Source: Streptomyces sclerotialus (lineage in GTDB: Bacteria; Actinomycetota; Actinomycetes; Streptomycetales; Streptomycetaceae). From it: 64,000 nt of DNA. The stretch is taken from assembly GCF_040907265.1 (NCBI RefSeq), contig NZ_JBFOHP010000002.1, positions 7,130,001 through 7,194,000 on the forward strand, written 5' to 3'. The position numbers and the translations under genes were made by a program. This document shows, in pieces, positions 1 through 6,728 of the stretch. The number at the start of each line of letters is the position of its first letter. Positions within the stretch are counted from its first letter, which is position 1. A model generated the notes under the pieces. That model made no database searches. It saw only the letters and a program-made list of their open reading frames with translations, and had not been told where the DNA came from.

Positions 1-88
1 GGTGGTGGTACCCGGCGGGCAGCGGGGAGCGCGCGGTGGCGCCCTGCTCGGGGTAGGTGAGGACGGCGGGCTGCTCGGTGCGGTTCAT
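1..88 (-). CDS. DUF1990 family protein, N-terminus only (runs off the left edge)
   Basis: Only the first 29 codons are present. The start is ATG at 88, preceded by GGAGGAG inside the end of the upstream gene. The visible peptide begins MNRTEQPAVLTYPEQGAT and ends LPAGYHH. The N-terminal TYPEQGAT...LPAGY pattern resembles DUF1990 proteins, which in actinomycetes often follow a YndJ-like membrane protein, as here. The start overlaps the stop of that gene by ATGA, so the two are translationally coupled. The biochemical role is unknown and the family assignment rests on a short stretch plus context. Confidence 0.6.
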   Translation of the reverse strand, partial: MNRTEQPAVLTYPEQGATARSPLPAGYHH

Positions 89-936
89 GCGGGCTCCTCC
101 GTGAGGCTCGGGGCGGCGGTGGCCGGGGCGGCGGCGAGGCGGCGCCAGGCGAGCAGGGCGCACAGGGCGAAGCCCAGCGCGTTGCCCACGCCATGGGTCG
201 CGGCCATCCAGGTCAGGGTCGGGTGGGGCAGGCCGGTCGCCTCGCCCAGCGCCCAGCTCAGCGCCAGGAGCATGGTCGCCACGAGCACCGCGGCGGACAC
301 GGCGAACAGGGTGCGGGTGGTGCGGTCGGCCGCGGCGGCGCGCGCGCCGCGCAGGGTGGCCAGGCCCACCAGCCACAGCCCGCAGGTGAGGACCGCGGCG
401 CCCGCGAACTCCACCCACTCGCCGGTGAAGTACCCGGCCAGTACCAGCAGCGTGCCGGCCGGGACGCCGAGCGCGGCGCACCGGGCGGCCGGACTGTCGG
501 CGGCGCCGCAGGCCAGCCCCGCCACCAGCGCGGCGGCGAACCCCGCGAAGTGGAAGTGCGGCACGGTCAGCGACAGCATGCGCAGCGAGAAGCCGAACAG
601 CTCGGTGCCGTGCCGCTCGGCGACCAGCGCCACGCCCGCGACCGCCGGGGTGGCCAGCGCGGTGAGCACGGCGACCTCGCGCGGCGCGAGCGACCGGGTG
701 CGCAGCAGGCGCCGGGGCGCGAGCAGGGCGAGGGCGAGCGTGGCCGCGGCGTAACAGGCGGCGAGTGCGGTGGCGGCGGGACCGCGGGGCAGCCACATGC
801 TCACCGCGCCGAGCGTAGCGGGCAGCCACCAGATGCCGCGCAGCCGCGCCGCGCCGGGCTCGCCGGTCAATGCGAGGCCCGTCGGTACCACCGCCAGCAT
901 GCCCAGCGCGACGACGAGGCGGACGAGTACGTCCAT
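85..936 (-). CDS. YndJ-like integral membrane protein
   Basis: A 283-residue hydrophobic protein with about eight predicted membrane segments. It carries His-containing motifs HFHFAGF in the middle and THGVGNALGF near the C-terminus, both characteristic of the YndJ family. Molecular function is not established. Start ATG 936 is preceded by AGGGGGAAGC. It is the first gene of an operon with the DUF1990 gene (ATGA overlap). Its promoter region holds two TTGAAC-type dyads, so expression is probably repressed by a TetR-like protein encoded elsewhere. Confidence 0.8.
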   Translation of the reverse strand: MDVLVRLVVALGMLAVVPTGLALTGEPGAARLRGIWWLPATLGAVSMWLPRGPAATALAACYAAATLALALLAPRRLLRTRSLAPREVAVLTALATPAVAGVALVAERHGTELFGFSLRMLSLTVPHFHFAGFAAALVAGLACGAADSPAARCAALGVPAGTLLVLAGYFTGEWVEFAGAAVLTCGLWLVGLATLRGARAAAADRTTRTLFAVSAAVLVATMLLALSWALGEATGLPHPTLTWMAATHGVGNALGFALCALLAWRRLAAAPATAAPSLTEEPA

Positions 937-950
937 GCTTCCCCCTGTCC

Positions 951-1010
951 TTGAACGTGTTCAAATAACGCTCACGGCAGACCGTACGCGGTGTCTTGAA
1001 CGCGTTCAAG
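951..1010. promoter_or_regulatory. Paired TTGAAC-N2-GTTCAA operator
   Basis: Two dyads lie just upstream of the YndJ-like gene: TTGAACGTGTTCAA at 951-964 and CTTGAACGCGTTCAAG at 995-1010, the latter a perfect 16-bp palindrome. Their centres are 45 bp apart. The proximal site sits about 20 nt from the start codon and would overlap the transcription start. Short symmetric palindromes of this kind are typical TetR-family operators. No matching regulator is in the window. Confidence 0.75.
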
Positions 1011-1043
1011 CCGGGTGGTGGGTGCGGCGCCCCGCGAGCCGGT

Positions 1044-1808
1044 TCAGGCCTCCTTCGCGCCGTGCCGCCCCGCGCCCGCGGCGAAGCGTGCGGCACCCTC
1101 GGCCGCCTGCGCCAACGACGCCTGCCCGTAACGGAATTCGGTGGCCATAGCGTCCGCTTCCGTACGCCCGGCCTGCTCCCGTGCCGAAGCCCGGTCGCCC
1201 CGCAGACAGCCCTGCGGGAAGCGGGCGATCTCCGCCGCCAGCGCCTCCGCCTCGGCCCTGGCCCGGCCCTTCGGCACCACCCGGTTCGCCAGCCCGATGT
1301 CCAGCGCTTCGGCGGCCGGCACCGGGCGGCCGGTGAGGATCATGTCCATCGCCCGGCTCTCGCCGATCAGCCGCGGCAGCCGGACCGTGCCGCCGTCGAT
1401 CAGCGGCACGCCCCAGCGGCGGCAGTAGACCCCGAAGACCGCGTCCTCCTCGGCGACCCGCAGGTCGCACCAGAGCGCCAGCTCCAGGCCGCCCGCCACC
1501 GCGTACCCGCTCACCGCCGCGATCACCGGCTTGGACAGCCGCAGCCGGGTCGGCCCCATCGGCCCGTCGCCGTCCGGGGACACACGATTGCCGCGCGGGG
1601 TGCCGACCGCCTTGAGGTCGGCGCCCGCGCAGAACGTGCCGCCCTCGCCCCACAGCACCGCCACCGACGCACCGTCGTCCCGGTCGAACTCCCGGAAGAC
1701 GTCGGCCAGCTGCCGCGCCGTACCGCCGTCGACCGCGTTCCGGGCCGCCGGCCGGGACAGCACGACCGTGGTGACCGGCCCCTGCCGCTCGGCCCGTACC
1801 GCACTCAT
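1044..1808 (-). CDS. Enoyl-CoA hydratase/isomerase (crotonase) family protein
   Basis: A 254-residue crotonase-fold protein. It shows the N-terminal VVLSRPAARNAVDG motif, the oxyanion-hole segment GTFCAGADLKAVG, the second oxyanion segment IAAVSGYAVAGGLELALWCD, and the downstream WGVPLIDGGTVRLPRLIG block. Expected role is hydration or isomerisation of an enoyl-CoA. The start is ATG 1808 (MSAVRAERQG), overlapping the stop of the upstream acyl-CoA dehydrogenase by ATGA; a longer frame upstream is not needed. With that dehydrogenase it would form two consecutive beta-oxidation-like steps. Substrate unknown. Confidence 0.9.
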   Translation of the reverse strand: MSAVRAERQGPVTTVVLSRPAARNAVDGGTARQLADVFREFDRDDGASVAVLWGEGGTFCAGADLKAVGTPRGNRVSPDGDGPMGPTRLRLSKPVIAAVSGYAVAGGLELALWCDLRVAEEDAVFGVYCRRWGVPLIDGGTVRLPRLIGESRAMDMILTGRPVPAAEALDIGLANRVVPKGRARAEAEALAAEIARFPQGCLRGDRASAREQAGRTEADAMATEFRYGQASLAQAAEGAARFAAGAGRHGAKEA

Positions 1809-3469
1809 CCGCGCGCCTCGTCCGGTGACTTGGTGCGCGTACGGGCCAGGATCGCGCCCAGGTCGGCGCCGGCCGGCAGGGTGCCGAAGGCGTTGCCCCA
1901 CTCACCGGCCAGCCGCGAGGCGCAGAAGGCGTCCGCCACCGCCGGGTGGCTGTACCGGACGAGCAGCGAGCCCTGGAGGACCAGTGCCAGCCGCTCCGCG
2001 AGGGTCCGCGCCATCAGCTGCGCCCGCTCCGGGTCGGCCAGCTCCGGCAGCGTCGCCTTCAGCCGCGCCACCGCGGCGTCCAGCCGCGGATCGGCGCCCG
2101 CCGCCGCCTCCACCTCGGCGAAGTACGCGTCCAGCGCCGCCGGTTCCTTGGCCAGCGCGCGCAGCACGTCCAGCGCCGCGACGTTGCCCGAGCCCTCCCA
2201 GATGGAGAGCAGCGGCGCCTCCCGGTACAGCCGGGGCATCCCCGACTCCTCGACGTAGCCGTTGCCGCCCAGGCACTCCAGCGCCTCCGCGGCGTGCGTC
2301 GCGCCCCGCTTGCAGACCCAGTACTTGCCGGCCGCCAGCGCGAGGCGGCGCAGCGCGGCCTCGGCGGCGTCGCCCGCCTGCGCCCGGTCCACCGCGGCCG
2401 CCAGCCGCAGCCCCAGCGTGGTCGCCGCCTCCGACTCCACCGCGAGGTCCGCCAGCACCGCGCGCATCAGCGGCTGGTCGGCCAGCTCCCGGCCGAAGGC
2501 GCGCCGGTGCGCGGTGTGGTGCAGCGCCTGCCGCAGTCCGGCGCGCATCCCCGCGGCCGACCCCAGCACACAGTCCAGCCGGGTCATGTTGACCATCTCC
2601 ACGATGGTCCGCACCCCGCGCCCCGGCTCGCCCACCGGCCAGGCCACCGCCTCGTCGTACTCGACCTCGGAGGAGGCGTTCGAGCGGTTGCCGAGCTTGT
2701 CCTTGAGCCGCATCAGATGGAAGCGGTTGCGGCTGCCGTCCGGCAGTACGCGGGGCAGCAGGAAGCAGGTCAGCCCCTCGTCCGTCTGCGCCAGCGTCAG
2801 GAAGACGTCGCTCATCGGCGCGGAGGTGAACCACTTGTGGCCGGTGATGCGGTACGTCCCGTCGGCGTCGCCCGCCGGCACCGCGCGCGTCGTATTGGCC
2901 CGGACGTCCGAGCCGCCCTGCTTCTCCGTCATCGACATGCCGGCGATCAGCCCGGCCTTGCCCAGCGGCGGCCGCAGCCCGAAGTCGTACGTGCGGGCCG
3001 CGAGCAGCGGCTCGTACCGCGCGGCCAGCTCCGGTGCCGCCCGCAGCGCGGGGACCGCCGCGTACGTCATGGAGATCGGGCAGCCGTGGCCCGGCTCGGC
3101 CTGCGACCACACGTAGAACTTGGCGGCACGGACCAGATGGCCGGCGGGGCGCGCCTCCGCCCACGGCGCGGCGTGCAGCCCCTGCTCGACCGCCACGGTC
3201 ATCAGCTGGTGCCAGGCCGGGTGGAACTCCACCTCGTCCACCCGGTGGCCGTACCGGTCGTGGGTGTGCAGCTTCGGCGGCTGTTCCTCCGCCATCCGGG
3301 CCAGCTCCAGGACCTCCGCCGAGCCGGCCAGCGCGCCCAGCACCTGCACCTCGCGCTCGCCCCACCCGGCGTCCTCCCGGCGCAGCGCCTCCAGCAGGGC
3401 CGGGTCGTCCGCCGCGCTGAACCCGGTGAGCGGCGGCGCCTGATTCACGACTTCATGGGTCACGGTCAT
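1805..3469 (-). CDS. AidB-like acyl-CoA dehydrogenase
   Basis: A 554-residue FAD-dependent acyl-CoA dehydrogenase, longer than the usual 380-400 and resembling the AidB subfamily: N-terminal LHTHDRYGHRVDEVEFHPAW block, then MSMTEKQGGSDVRANTT, HKWFTSAPMSDVFL and the C-terminal CLGGNGYVEESGMPRLYREA with ISIWEG-like LLSIWEGSGN. E. coli AidB is alkylation-inducible and has weak isovaleryl-CoA dehydrogenase activity. Here the tight overlap with a crotonase argues for acyl-CoA catabolism. Start ATG 3469 has no clear ribosome site, but TAATGT lies 7 nt upstream on this strand, consistent with a leaderless transcript. Confidence 0.9.
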   Translation of the reverse strand: MTVTHEVVNQAPPLTGFSAADDPALLEALRREDAGWGEREVQVLGALAGSAEVLELARMAEEQPPKLHTHDRYGHRVDEVEFHPAWHQLMTVAVEQGLHAAPWAEARPAGHLVRAAKFYVWSQAEPGHGCPISMTYAAVPALRAAPELAARYEPLLAARTYDFGLRPPLGKAGLIAGMSMTEKQGGSDVRANTTRAVPAGDADGTYRITGHKWFTSAPMSDVFLTLAQTDEGLTCFLLPRVLPDGSRNRFHLMRLKDKLGNRSNASSEVEYDEAVAWPVGEPGRGVRTIVEMVNMTRLDCVLGSAAGMRAGLRQALHHTAHRRAFGRELADQPLMRAVLADLAVESEAATTLGLRLAAAVDRAQAGDAAEAALRRLALAAGKYWVCKRGATHAAEALECLGGNGYVEESGMPRLYREAPLLSIWEGSGNVAALDVLRALAKEPAALDAYFAEVEAAAGADPRLDAAVARLKATLPELADPERAQLMARTLAERLALVLQGSLLVRYSHPAVADAFCASRLAGEWGNAFGTLPAGADLGAILARTRTKSPDEARG

Positions 3470-3477
3470 ACGGTGGA

Positions 3478-3515
3478 CATTACAGAGTCACATCAGGCGG
3501 CGGAAGAGTGTAATG
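3478..3515. promoter_or_regulatory. Divergent promoter region with CATTACA-N24-TGTAATG dyad
   Basis: CATTACA at 3478-3484 and TGTAATG at 3509-3515 form a perfect 7-bp inverted repeat with a 24-nt spacer, between the divergent acyl-CoA dehydrogenase and PaaX-type regulator genes. Each arm contains a TAATG -10-like hexamer, one per direction, so one bound dimer could block both promoters. Long-spaced dyads are known for PaaX-family regulators. Assignment to the adjacent regulator is inference. Confidence 0.5.
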
Positions 3516-3553
3516 CGCGCCGCTCCGGCCGGTGGTTAGGATTCCGAACAGAC

Positions 3554-4351
3554 ATGGACACGAAGACGGGTACCGGGACGCGGGGCGCCGCCGCGGCGCA
3601 CGACGGCGTGGGGGAGGACTCCTCCCTCGGGCTGCGTCCGCTCACGGCGCGCTCCGTCGTGCTCAGCACCCTCCTCGGACACCACCCGCCCCGGCTGCCG
3701 GCCCGCGCCCTGGTCCGGGTGGGCGAGCTGTTCGGCATAGCCGAGGGCACCGTACGCGTCGCCCTGTCCCGTATGGTCGCGGCCGGTGACCTGCAACAGC
3801 GCGACGGTGCGTACGGACTCACCGCACGGCTGCTGGACCGCCAGCGCCGACAGGACGAGAGCCGCGTGCCGCGCACCGTGCCCTGGTCGGGCGACTGGGA
3901 GATCGCCCTGGTCAGCGGCGCCGAACCACGCACCGCTGCGGAACGTACCGCGCTCCGCCAGGCCATGGCGGCGCTGCGCCTGGGCGAACTGCGGGAGGGC
4001 AGCTGGCTGCGCCCCGCCAACCTCGACCGGCCGCGGCCCGCCGTCGCCGCCGAACAGTGCACATGGCTGACCGGCGCGCCGGACGGTGATCCCCGCGCCC
4101 TCGCCGCGCGGCTCTGGGACCTGGCCGGCTGGTCGGCGCGGGCCCGCGCCCTCCTCACGGCTCTCGACCGGGCCGCCGGTCCCGCCGGCCGCTTCACGGT
4201 CTCCGCGGCCATCCTCCGTCACCTCCTCACCGACCCCCTCCTCCCGGAGGCGCTGCTCCCCGACGACTGGCCGGGTCCGCAACTCCGCGCCCGGTACGGC
4301 GAGTTCGAGGCGGAGCTCGGCGAGCTGCTCCGCCGCCACGCCGAGGGCTGA
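3554..4351 (+). CDS. PaaX-family transcriptional regulator
   Basis: A 265-residue PaaX-like protein. Residues about 25-100 form a winged-helix domain (RSVVLSTLLGHHPPRLPARALVRVGELFGI, then TVRVALSRMVAAGDL), followed by the PaaX central segment with WSGDWEIALV and a C-terminal domain. PaaX proteins repress aromatic or acyl-CoA catabolic genes and are released by a CoA thioester. The first codon used is ATG 3554. It is divergent from the acyl-CoA dehydrogenase/crotonase pair and probably controls them; a dyad lies in the shared promoter. The effector cannot be predicted. Confidence 0.87.
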   Translation: MDTKTGTGTRGAAAAHDGVGEDSSLGLRPLTARSVVLSTLLGHHPPRLPARALVRVGELFGIAEGTVRVALSRMVAAGDLQQRDGAYGLTARLLDRQRRQDESRVPRTVPWSGDWEIALVSGAEPRTAAERTALRQAMAALRLGELREGSWLRPANLDRPRPAVAAEQCTWLTGAPDGDPRALAARLWDLAGWSARARALLTALDRAAGPAGRFTVSAAILRHLLTDPLLPEALLPDDWPGPQLRARYGEFEAELGELLRRHAEG

Positions 4352-4368
4352 GACGGCGAAAAGGGAAA

Positions 4369-4408
4369 GGCGGGGCGGGCCAGGAGCCGCGGGAGGGCCC
4401 GCCCCGCC
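4369..4408. terminator. Bidirectional hairpin terminator
   Basis: GGCGGGGCGGGCC (4369-4381) and GGCCCGCCCCGCC (4396-4408) form a perfect 13-bp stem with a 14-nt loop between the convergent PaaX-type gene and the triphosphoribosyl-dephospho-CoA synthase-like gene. AAAG before and CTTT shortly after extend pairing and give a weak tract in each direction. Confidence 0.75.
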
Positions 4409-4413
4409 GGCTT

Positions 4414-5256
4414 TCAGACCCCCGGCGTCATGCCCTCCGTGCCGAAGGTGAAGTCCAGGAAGAGGGCGGCGGACAGGACCGCGTGACTGCCGCGCGGGGT
4501 CAGTCCGGAGTCCCGCATGCGGGCGTGCAGGCGGTCCAGCGCGGCCCGGCCGCCCGGGCTGTCGTAGCCCCCGGCCCGCACCACGTCCCGGGCGTCCATC
4601 TGTACCGAGAGCAGCGCCGCCGGACCGCCCTCGTGCAGCAGCGAGGTGTCGTCGAGCGTCGCCATCAGCGTGAGCAGCGCGTCCATCCGCGCGGCGACCT
4701 CGGGCCTGCCGTGCGCCCGGGACTCGCGCAGCGCGGGCAGCGCCACACGCCGTACGTTCGGGAACCCCGATTCGGCCTGGCCGGTCGCGCCGGGCACGTG
4801 GAAGTGCAGCCGGGCCCGGCCGCCCGGGGTGTCGGCGGGACCGGGCGCGCCGTCGTACGGCAGCCGCGCCAGCGTCGCCGCCGCCGCGCAGGCCGTGTAC
4901 GCCGACCGGCAGCCGGTGGCCGCCGCGCCCGCGACGAGCAGGCCGACGGCCCACAGTTCGCCCTGGTGGCCGGCGGCCCCGTCCCGGGCCTGCTCGCCCA
5001 GCCTGCCGAGTTCGGCGCGCAGGCCGCGGTCGAGGGGGCGGCCGTCGGCGGTCTCCGCGATCGCCGCGAACGTCGGGCGGAGCGCTTGGAGGGACCGCGC
5101 CTCGGCGGCACCGTCGGGGTCGTCGGGCGCGGCCACGTCGGGGATGTGCGGCAGCCGCAGGCGTGCGGTGCAGGCGGCCACCGCGAGGTCCGCGAGGAGG
5201 TGCGGGGTCACCGGGGGAGTGAGGTGGGCGGGCGAGGTCGGCGCGGGCCGGAGCAT
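4414..5256 (-). CDS. Triphosphoribosyl-dephospho-CoA synthase-like protein (CitG/MdcB family)
   Basis: A 280-residue all-helical protein with CitG/MdcB hallmarks: GAAGHQGELWAVGLLVAGAA (the family GG..THRG.IWALGLL helix), ALLTLMATLDDTSLLHEGG, and GLTPRGSHAVLSAALFLDF. The enzyme makes the prosthetic-group precursor for citrate lyase or malonate decarboxylase acyl-carrier subunits from ATP and dephospho-CoA. Start ATG 5256 has an AGGAAGG ribosome site; the longer frame upstream lacks one. No decarboxylase or lyase subunit is in the window, so this copy is an orphan or serves a distant operon. The usual T-H in the central motif reads G-H here. Confidence 0.72.
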   Translation of the reverse strand: MLRPAPTSPAHLTPPVTPHLLADLAVAACTARLRLPHIPDVAAPDDPDGAAEARSLQALRPTFAAIAETADGRPLDRGLRAELGRLGEQARDGAAGHQGELWAVGLLVAGAAATGCRSAYTACAAAATLARLPYDGAPGPADTPGGRARLHFHVPGATGQAESGFPNVRRVALPALRESRAHGRPEVAARMDALLTLMATLDDTSLLHEGGPAALLSVQMDARDVVRAGGYDSPGGRAALDRLHARMRDSGLTPRGSHAVLSAALFLDFTFGTEGMTPGV

Positions 5257-5458
5257 GGCGGTGCCTTCCTGGTCGTACGAATCGGTCGGTAGGGCGCGCG
5301 GAACGGCGTCCGCCTCTGTGATGCCGCCCGTGACGCCCCGGTACGCGGGACTTCCGCCCTGTATGTCCGGCCCGTAGGTCCCGTCGTCGGCGGCGGTGCG
5401 GCAGTGCCCCGGGGACGTGATCTTGTGCGATCCCACCATGCGGCTCGCATCTGCTGCG

Positions 5459-5481
5459 TGCAACGCACAGACTTCGTTGCA
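5459..5481. promoter_or_regulatory. TGCAACG-N9-CGTTGCA operator candidate
   Basis: Perfect 7-bp inverted repeat, TGCAACG at 5459-5465 and CGTTGCA at 5475-5481, 32 bp upstream of the ATG of the TOBE-type regulator. It is a plausible autoregulatory site for that protein and would control the whole molybdate operon. It does not resemble the E. coli ModE box. Confidence 0.55.
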
Positions 5482-5513
5482 GGTGAGAGGGTATTTGCCA
5501 TAGCGTGCCGCAC

Positions 5514-5915
5514 ATGCAGTCCTACACGATCGGTCAGGCGGCGCGGCTGCTCGGCGTCAGCGCCGACACCGCACGCCGCTGGGCGGACGCCGGCAAGGTC
5601 CCCACCCACCGGGACGAGGCAGGGCGCCGGCTGATCGACGGCCGCGACCTGGCCGCGTTCTCCACCGAGCTCGCCAAGAGCGGCTCCGCCGAGGACGACT
5701 CCCCCGCCACCACCTCCGTCCGCAACGCCTTCCCCGGCATCGTCACCGCGATCAAGCTCGGTGACGTCGCCGCCCAGGTGGAGATCCAGGCGGGCCCGCA
5801 CCGCCTGGTGTCGCTGCTGACGCGGGAAGCGGTGGAGGAGATGGGGCTGGAGGTCGGCATGCGGGCCACCGCCCGCGTGAAGTCGACCAACGTCCACATC
5901 GACCGGGTCCAGTAA
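5514..5915 (+). CDS. Molybdate-responsive MerR-like HTH plus TOBE (molbindin) regulator
   Basis: A 133-residue protein. Residues 1-60 form a MerR/excisionase-type helix-turn-helix (SYTIGQAARLLGVSADTARRWADAG, GRRLIDGRDLAAF). Residues about 70-133 are a TOBE/molbindin domain (RNAFPGIVTAIKLGDVAAQVEIQAG...RVKSTNVHIDRV) that binds oxyanions such as molybdate. It is a one-component sensor for the adjacent transporter. A GTG at 5505 is nearer the GAGAGG motif, but family members begin MQSYTIGQAA, so ATG 5514 is chosen. It lies 21 bp before modA, same strand. Confidence 0.88.
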   Translation: MQSYTIGQAARLLGVSADTARRWADAGKVPTHRDEAGRRLIDGRDLAAFSTELAKSGSAEDDSPATTSVRNAFPGIVTAIKLGDVAAQVEIQAGPHRLVSLLTREAVEEMGLEVGMRATARVKSTNVHIDRVQ

Positions 5916-5936
5916 GCACCCAAGGAGCCAGTGCCC

Positions 5937-6728
5937 ATGCCCCGCACCCGTACGTTCCGCGGCCACCGCACCCCCGTGGCGGCCGCGCTCGGTGCCGCCC
6001 TGCTCGTCCCGCTCGCCGCCGGCTGCGGCGGCAAGAGCGACGACGCGTCCGCCGGCGGAGGAAAGACCACGATCAAGGTGCTGGCCGCGGCCTCGCTCAC
6101 CGACGTCTTCCAGAAGGCCGGCGCCGCGTACGAGAAGGCCCACCCCGACACGGTCGTGAAGTTCTCCTACGCCGGGTCGCAGCAGCTCGCCGCCCAGGTC
6201 GAGCAGGACTTCCCGGCCGACGCGCTGGTCACGGCCGACACCAGGACCATGGACGGCCTGAAGGGGAAGACCGGCACGCCGTCCGTCATCGCCCACAACC
6301 GGCTGGTCATCGCCACCGGTGAGGGCAACCCCAAGAAGGTGAAGGACCTCAAGGGCCTCACCGACAGCAAGCTCAAGGTCGTGCTCGCCGCGCCCGAGGT
6401 CCCGGTCGGCCGCTACAGCAAGCAGGTGCTGGACGAGCAGCACCTGAAGGTGCGGCCGGTCTCCCAGGAGCAGGACGTACGCGGCGTGCTCAGCAAGGTG
6501 GAGCTCGGCGAGGCGGACGCGGGCATCGTCTACGCCACCGACGCCATGACCGCGCCCGGCAAGGTCGACGCCGTGCAGGTCCCCGACGACCAGAACGCCA
6601 TCGCCGCCTACCCGGCCGCCACCCTCAAGGTCTCCGAGCACAAGAAGCAGGCCGACGCGTTCGTGACGTGGCTGCGGTCCGCCGAGGCCCAGAAGATCCT
6701 GCGCGACGCCGGATTCCAGAAGCCGTGA
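5937..6728 (+). CDS. modA: Molybdate ABC transporter substrate-binding lipoprotein
   Basis: A 263-residue lipoprotein: Arg-rich N-terminus, hydrophobic segment and lipobox LAAGC (about residues 24-32). The mature protein has ModA motifs VLAAASLTDVFQKAG, FSYAGSQQLAAQV (Ser/Gln anion ligands), LAAPEVPVGRYSKQVL and DAGIVYATDAM. It captures molybdate (or tungstate) outside the membrane for the fused permease-ATPase. AAGGAG at 5922-5927 is 9 nt from ATG 5937, favouring it over the in-frame GTG 5931. The stop overlaps the start of the next gene by GTGA. Confidence 0.93.
   Translation: MPRTRTFRGHRTPVAAALGAALLVPLAAGCGGKSDDASAGGGKTTIKVLAAASLTDVFQKAGAAYEKAHPDTVVKFSYAGSQQLAAQVEQDFPADALVTADTRTMDGLKGKTGTPSVIAHNRLVIATGEGNPKKVKDLKGLTDSKLKVVLAAPEVPVGRYSKQVLDEQHLKVRPVSQEQDVRGVLSKVELGEADAGIVYATDAMTAPGKVDAVQVPDDQNAIAAYPAATLKVSEHKKQADAFVTWLRSAEAQKILRDAGFQKP

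Noticed and set aside
5437..5513. GTG 5505 as the start of the molybdate regulator
   Set aside because: It adds three residues not expected for the family and spacing to GAGAGG is still too long; ATG 5514 fits better.
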